Shown piece after piece: positions 31,234 to 34,930 of a stretch of 34,930 nucleotides of DNA. Source of the stretch: Gallicola sp. (GTDB taxonomy: Bacteria > Bacillota > Clostridia > Tissierellales > Peptoniphilaceae); contig DUUN01000798.1 in assembly GCA_012841535.1 (NCBI GenBank), forward strand, positions 1 to 34,930. Reading direction: 5' to 3'. A program made the translations under genes and the position numbers. The notes under the pieces are model-generated. The model had not been told where the DNA came from. It saw nothing but the letters and a program-made list of their open reading frames with translations, and made no database searches. Numbering within the stretch: the stretch's first letter is position 1; every line of letters starts with the position of its first letter.

Positions 31234-32350
31234 TACTATCCTCCCTCCAAACTACATGAGCTAATGACTTAACCATACTGGTTTTTGTTACAATTCCCAG
31301 TACATGATTTTCTTCGTCAACAACTGTTAATATATCTAAGTTTTGTTCTTCAAATAAATCAAAAGCTTTTTTAGCTGGCTCTTCTGGACCAATAGTAGGC
31401 ATTATATTAAGTTTTAAATCACTAACCTTTAACCCCGGTTGGGCTTGTTTCATAATCTCTTCAATTCCTAGAAAACCCAACAGTCGATTTTTTTCATCTA
31501 CAACTATTAAGGAGGACACACCTCTTTTTTCCATAAGGGAAATACTACGCTCTAAGCCTGTATTAACCGAAACTTTAAAAACTTTTTTACGCATAATATC
31601 CTTAACTTTGTCTATTTGGCTTTCATAGATTCGATGTTTTCCTATAAATTGCTCTACAAATTTATTTTTCGGATTAGATAATAATTCATCAGGAGATGCT
31701 GATTGAACTATTTCTCCATCCTTAATAACCACTATAATATCTGCAATTTTTATAGCTTCATCCATATCATGAGTGACAAAAATAATAGTCTTTTTTAAGT
31801 TCCTTTGAAGTTTTTTTATTTCATCCTGTAAACTTTCCCTTATAATAGGGTCCAATGCACCAAAGGGCTCGTCCATTAAAATCAAAGGAGGTTCAGCTGC
31901 TAATGCTCGTAAAACTCCTACTCTTTGTTGTTGTCCCCCTGACAAATCTGCCGGATATCGATTTAAATATGTATTTGGATCCATACCTACCATTTCTAAT
32001 AATTCTATAGTTCGTTTTTTTCTTTTTTCTGAAGGCCACTTTAATAGTTTAGGTACTATTTCAATATTCTGCTCTATAGTCATATGTGGAAACAATCCAA
32101 TTTCTTGAATAACATATCCTATTTTTTTTCGTAATTCCACCGGATTCATTGTTTGTATATCTACACCTTCTAGGTAAATCTTACCTGACACCGGATTAAT
32201 TAACCTGTTAACAAGTTGTAATATAGTGGTTTTCCCACAACCAGAAGGACCTACTAAGGCAACTAATTGGCCTTCTTCTATTTCGAAATTCAAATTTTTA
32301 ATTACTACATTATCACCATAAGCCATGGTAACGTTTTCAAATCTTATCAC
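31226..32350 (-). CDS. opuCA: Osmoprotectant ABC transporter ATPase with tandem CBS domains
   Basis: A 374-residue ATPase. Walker A is GPSGCGKTTILQ (about 34-45), the signature is LSGGQQQR (about 140-147), Walker B is LILMDEPFGALD, and the switch His is in FVTHDMDEAI. Two CBS domains follow (about 255-308 and 315-370), which in OpuA/OpuC-type ATPases sense ionic strength or a nucleotide and gate transport. The start is GTG: GGAGGTG lies 8 bases before it and no ATG is nearby. It is first in the operon. Confidence 0.94.
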   Translation of the reverse strand: MIRFENVTMAYGDNVVIKNLNFEIEEGQLVALVGPSGCGKTTILQLVNRLINPVSGKIYLEGVDIQTMNPVELRKKIGYVIQEIGLFPHMTIEQNIEIVPKLLKWPSEKRKKRTIELLEMVGMDPNTYLNRYPADLSGGQQQRVGVLRALAAEPPLILMDEPFGALDPIIRESLQDEIKKLQRNLKKTIIFVTHDMDEAIKIADIIVVIKDGEIVQSASPDELLSNPKNKFVEQFIGKHRIYESQIDKVKDIMRKKVFKVSVNTGLERSISLMEKRGVSSLIVVDEKNRLLGFLGIEEIMKQAQPGLKVSDLKLNIMPTIGPEEPAKKAFDLFEEQNLDILTVVDEENHVLGIVTKTSMVKSLAHVVWREDSNE

Positions 32351-32415
32351 TTATTTCACCTCCGCTTTTACCTAAATTGTAGGATTAATATATGTTTTTC
32401 AAATATACTAGTTAA

Positions 32416-32457
32416 ATACTTATATTAAGTATAGCAAATAAATGTTTTCATACTCAA
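32416..32457 (-). promoter_or_regulatory. opuC operon promoter with operator-like dyad
   Basis: On the minus strand TTGAGT (32452-32457 on +), an 18-base spacer ending in TGC, and TATACT (32428-32433) form an extended -10 promoter, giving a leader of about 70 bases. The inverted repeat ATACTTA-TAT-TAAGTAT (32416-32432) overlaps the -10. The rest of the 348-base gap 32351-32698 is very AT-rich with no supportable gene. Confidence 0.55.
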
Positions 32458-32673
32458 GTAAATCTTTAAAAATACACATTTTTAATATGAAAATATAAAA
32501 AAATATATATATTTACTCCCTTAATATAACCAAATTAAATATAATTAGTCTTTATATTTTCCCTAATATTTCTTATTTATAAAAACTTATCTTTAAATAA
32601 AAATTAAATATATGCTAATTAATCTTGTTCATAAAGGCTTCTTTAATCTCCTTATTAAAATGGGTATATATGC

Positions 32674-32679
32674 TATATA
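32674..32679 (+). promoter_or_regulatory. Possible extended -10 of cca
   Basis: TGC-TATATA about 20 bases before the cca start resembles an extended -10. No good -35 is seen at 16-18 bases upstream, so the call is weak. Confidence 0.3.
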
Positions 32680-32698
32680 GAATAACAAGGAGCTTACT

Positions 32699-34084
32699 AT
32701 GATTAAAATATCTCGTTTAGCTAAAATTGTAGTCAATGAATTAACTGAAAACGGCTTTAAGGCTTATCCTGTTGGTGGATGTATAAGAGATTCCCTTCTT
32801 GGTAAAATACCTCATGATTGGGATATTACTACTAATGCCAAGCCTGATGAGATACTTGAAGTTTTTAAAAATTATAAAACTTTAGACATTGGTAGAAAAT
32901 TTGGAACTATTTCTGTTGAAGTAGATGATCATTTTGTAGAAGTTACAACTATGCGAAAAGAATCGGACTATGCCGATGGTCGTCATCCAAGTTCTGTCAT
33001 ATTTTTTGATGATATTTATGAGGATTTAAATCGTAGGGATTTAACTATTAACGCCATGGCCTATGATATTTATTCCAATACTTTAATTGATCCCTTTCGT
33101 GGACAGTTAGACCTAAAGAAAAAAATAATTAGAACTGTTGGTGAGCCGGAGGTTCGTTTTAGTGAAGATGCTTTAAGAATCCTAAGAGCCATCCGCTTTT
33201 CTGCCCAACTTGATTTTAGAATAGACTATAAAACACTTTACAATATAGCGAAATATTCCTATCTTTTAAAAAATGTAGCCACTGAAAGAATTAAGGTAGA
33301 GCTTGATAAAATATTAATGGCCGATAATTACCCTGCCTTACGTAATTTGTACAATACCGGAATATTTAAAGTTCTTTTCCCTCCAATACATAAAATGTTT
33401 AAAACTACACAGAATAGTACTTTCCATGTTTATAATGTTGGTGACCACTCTTTAATGTCTGTCTTAAATATTTCTGGAGATATAGATTTAAAATATACTA
33501 TGCTCTTACATGACATTGGTAAAATTGTAACTAAAACTACAGTTAAAGGACATGACCATTTCTATGATCACGCTAAATATTCTATTGCTATTGCAAATAG
33601 TATATTAAAAAAATTAAAATTTCCAACAAAAAGTATTAATCGCATTTTGAAGTTAATAGAATGTCATGACACTATTCTTTCTACTCGTTTTAGAAGTATG
33701 AATAAATTTATAGTCGATAAAGAATTCTCATATGAGGACATGGAGGATTTAATAAAGGTCCAGCTAGCTGATAATTTAGCACAAAATCCTATGAGATTAG
33801 GTTCTTTCTATATATTTGATGAAATCTTAGAAAAATATAAAGAAGTCTTTAAGGGACCTCACAAAATTAAAGATTTAGCTGTTAACGGAAACCATATGAA
33901 AATATTAGGTTACGAAGGCGAAAATATAAAAAAGATACTAGCCTATCTATTAAAACAAGTTATTGCCAACAATGAATTAAACCAAGAAGAGAAGTTAATG
34001 TCTATTGCTGCAAAATCATATAAACAATTTCAGAAACAACAAAATCGACAACTAAAGAAAAAACATGAGAATAATCCTGTTTAA
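32699..34084 (+). CDS. cca: CCA tRNA nucleotidyltransferase
   Basis: A 461-residue class II nucleotidyltransferase that builds or repairs the 3' CCA end of tRNAs from CTP and ATP without a template. The head domain has GGCIRDSLLGKIPHDWDITTNA, with the G-G and D-x-D metal motifs (about 24-46). The neck has the RRDLTINAMAYD motif (about 111-122), and the nucleotide-selecting region follows from EDALRILRAIRF. A C-terminal HD domain has LLHDIGKI (about 269-276), found in many bacterial members. AAGGAG lies 6-7 bases before the ATG. There is no strong terminator downstream, only a weak TTCTT-AAAT-AAGAA hairpin before T5 near 34123. Confidence 0.95.
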   Translation: MIKISRLAKIVVNELTENGFKAYPVGGCIRDSLLGKIPHDWDITTNAKPDEILEVFKNYKTLDIGRKFGTISVEVDDHFVEVTTMRKESDYADGRHPSSVIFFDDIYEDLNRRDLTINAMAYDIYSNTLIDPFRGQLDLKKKIIRTVGEPEVRFSEDALRILRAIRFSAQLDFRIDYKTLYNIAKYSYLLKNVATERIKVELDKILMADNYPALRNLYNTGIFKVLFPPIHKMFKTTQNSTFHVYNVGDHSLMSVLNISGDIDLKYTMLLHDIGKIVTKTTVKGHDHFYDHAKYSIAIANSILKKLKFPTKSINRILKLIECHDTILSTRFRSMNKFIVDKEFSYEDMEDLIKVQLADNLAQNPMRLGSFYIFDEILEKYKEVFKGPHKIKDLAVNGNHMKILGYEGENIKKILAYLLKQVIANNELNQEEKLMSIAAKSYKQFQKQQNRQLKKKHENNPV

Positions 34085-34172
34085 AATATAATATATTTTT
34101 TCATTCCTTAAGATAATCCCTTCTTAAATAAGAATTTTTAAGATTTCTCCTATTTAAGAGGAATACATTTTA

Positions 34173-34201
34173 TTGACAATTATTTTATTCTATGCTATTG
34201 T
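34173..34201 (+). promoter_or_regulatory. Promoter of the antiterminator gene
   Basis: Consensus TTGACA (34173-34178), a 17-base spacer ending in TGC, and TATTGT (34196-34201) form an extended -10 promoter. It lies about 15-20 bases before the RAT element, so the leader would begin just upstream of it. Confidence 0.75.
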
Positions 34202-34220
34202 TTAATTAAATCAATATTGA

Positions 34221-34250
34221 GGATAGTTATTGCATAGCAAGCTAAACCTA
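34221..34250 (+). promoter_or_regulatory. RAT (ribonucleic antiterminator) element
   Basis: The 30-base segment starts GGATAGTTATTGC, passes through the internal GCAAGC, and ends AAACCTA, matching the layout of BglG/SacY/LicT RAT hairpins (GGATTGTTACTG...GGCAAAACCT) from memory. Its 3' half overlaps the 5' arm of the terminator that follows, the defining feature of a protein-dependent antitermination switch. It is probably bound by the protein encoded at 34312. Confidence 0.88.
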
Positions 34251-34290
34251 TTTACAGGAGTATTCTATAGTCCTGTGGATAGGTTTTTTT
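34244..34290 (+). terminator. Leader terminator controlled by RAT
   Basis: A 16-bp stem (arms 34244-34259 and 34271-34286, two G-U pairs) with an 11-base loop and seven T lies between the promoter and the antiterminator gene. It would stop transcription unless the RAT hairpin forms first. Confidence 0.93.
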
Positions 34291-34311
34291 GTTTTTTTAG
34301 GAGTGCACACC

Positions 34312-34930
34312 ATGAAAATAAGTAAAATATTAAACAATAACGCCGTTATTTCAAAAGATAAAAATGACAATGAAATAGTTGTTATGGGTAAAGGCATAGC
34401 TTTTAAGAAAAGAGTTGATGATTTTCTTGATGATAATCAAATAGAAAAGACTTATATATTTTCACCAGAAAATACAAAGGAAATTATAAAATTATTCTCC
34501 AGTATTCCTGATGTTTACATTGAAATAACATCAAATATTATAAGTTTAGCAGAAACAACCTTAAATAAAAGCCTAAGTAAGAATTTATATATTTCTTTAA
34601 CAGACCATATTTTTAGTGCTGTAACTCGTCTTGAAGAGGGAATTTCTTTCACAAATCCCCTACTTTGGGACATAAAAAGATTTTATATAAACGAATATGA
34701 AGTAGCATTAGAAGCCTTAAAAATAATTAATGAAAAAATAGGTACACAACTTCCTGAAGATGAAGCCGGATTTATTGCATTACATATTGTAAATGCTCAA
34801 CTTGAACAAAATGAAAACACAGTCTATGAAATAACCAATATTATGCAAGAAATTCTAAAAATTGTAAGACTTCACTTTAGAATTGAATTTGATGAAGACT
34901 CTATAAATTATTATAGGTTTATAACCCATT
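34312..34930 (+). CDS. BglG/LicT-family transcriptional antiterminator (3' partial)
   Basis: The frame is open to the window end, giving 206 residues. Residues 1-55 are the RNA-binding CAT domain (MKISKILNNNAVISKDKND, with VVMGKGIAFKK). PRD1 (about 70-170) has the regulatory histidines His99 in SLTDHI and His158 in IALHIV. PRD2 begins after that, with RLHFR. Proteins of this family bind RAT hairpins when a PTS sugar is present and are switched by PTS phosphorylation of PRD histidines. AGGAG lies 8 bases before the ATG. The leader carries RAT and a terminator, so it is autoregulated. PTS genes are expected just beyond the window, and the sugar is unknown. Confidence 0.93.
   Translation, partial: MKISKILNNNAVISKDKNDNEIVVMGKGIAFKKRVDDFLDDNQIEKTYIFSPENTKEIIKLFSSIPDVYIEITSNIISLAETTLNKSLSKNLYISLTDHIFSAVTRLEEGISFTNPLLWDIKRFYINEYEVALEALKIINEKIGTQLPEDEAGFIALHIVNAQLEQNENTVYEITNIMQEILKIVRLHFRIEFDEDSINYYRFITH

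Noticed and set aside
6830..34290. CRISPR array or other tandem repeat array
   Set aside because: The repeated short sequences are terminator arms and the TGTAAT elements. No regular repeat-spacer pattern is present.

Overview
The window is AT-rich (about 30% GC by eye) with strong Shine-Dalgarno sites (AGGAGG-type), short intergenic gaps, AGA/ATA-rich codon use and compact intrinsic terminators. This points to a low-GC Firmicute. The arginine deiminase pair, M3 oligopeptidase, OpuC transporter and very AT-rich code suggest an anaerobic Tissierellia/Peptoniphilaceae-type or clostridial organism, but that placement is inference. No rRNA, tRNA, CRISPR array, insertion sequence or phage gene was seen.

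Layout. 1-2.3 kb: the 3' part of an MdoB/LtaS-like phosphoglycerol transferase and a polytopic membrane protein, both on +. 2.3-6.7 kb (-): M3 oligoendopeptidase, cytidylate-kinase-like protein, acetamidase/formamidase, and two tandem GNAT acetyltransferases, one frameshifted. 6.9-12.0 kb: module 1, a BceAB-like FtsX-type ABC transporter (-) divergent from a LytTR response regulator and a GHKL histidine kinase (+). 12.0-14.3 kb (-): a lipid operon of DedA, GT4 glycosyltransferase and a DUF374-type acyltransferase. 14.6-20.4 kb: module 2, the same ABC/LytTR/GHKL arrangement with a membrane-anchored thioredoxin-like protein added; its kinase is frameshifted. 20.4-21.3 kb (-): a broken GNAT and an acylphosphatase-domain protein. 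21.4-26.6 kb (-): module 3, an OmpR regulator, a LanFEG/Cpr-like ABC transporter (ATPase frameshifted), two GNATs and a sensor kinase. 26.7-28.9 kb (-): arcA-arcB. 29.0-32.4 kb (-): an OpuC-type osmoprotectant ABC transporter. 32.7-34.9 kb (+): cca, then a BglG/LicT-type antiterminator with its own RAT/terminator leader, cut by the window edge.

How it fits together. Three separate sensor-plus-ABC-transporter modules of the kinds known for sensing and resisting cell-envelope-active peptides lie within 20 kb, next to envelope lipid genes. The most interesting signal is a regulatory architecture. The two LytTR/GHKL promoters share a TGTAATATT-type element placed identically before TTGAAA-N16-TACAAT, with further copies about 20-21 bp upstream. 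A third cluster of the same element, with 21-bp spacing, lies in the otherwise empty 340-bp gap upstream of the DedA-GT4-acyltransferase operon. I infer a small LytTR regulon linking peptide-transport modules to membrane-lipid remodelling.

A second theme is gene breakage. Three genes each lack exactly one base in an A/T homopolymer and a fourth has an in-frame stop. This is either real decay or phase variation, or a systematic homopolymer error in the source assembly. Sequence alone cannot separate these.
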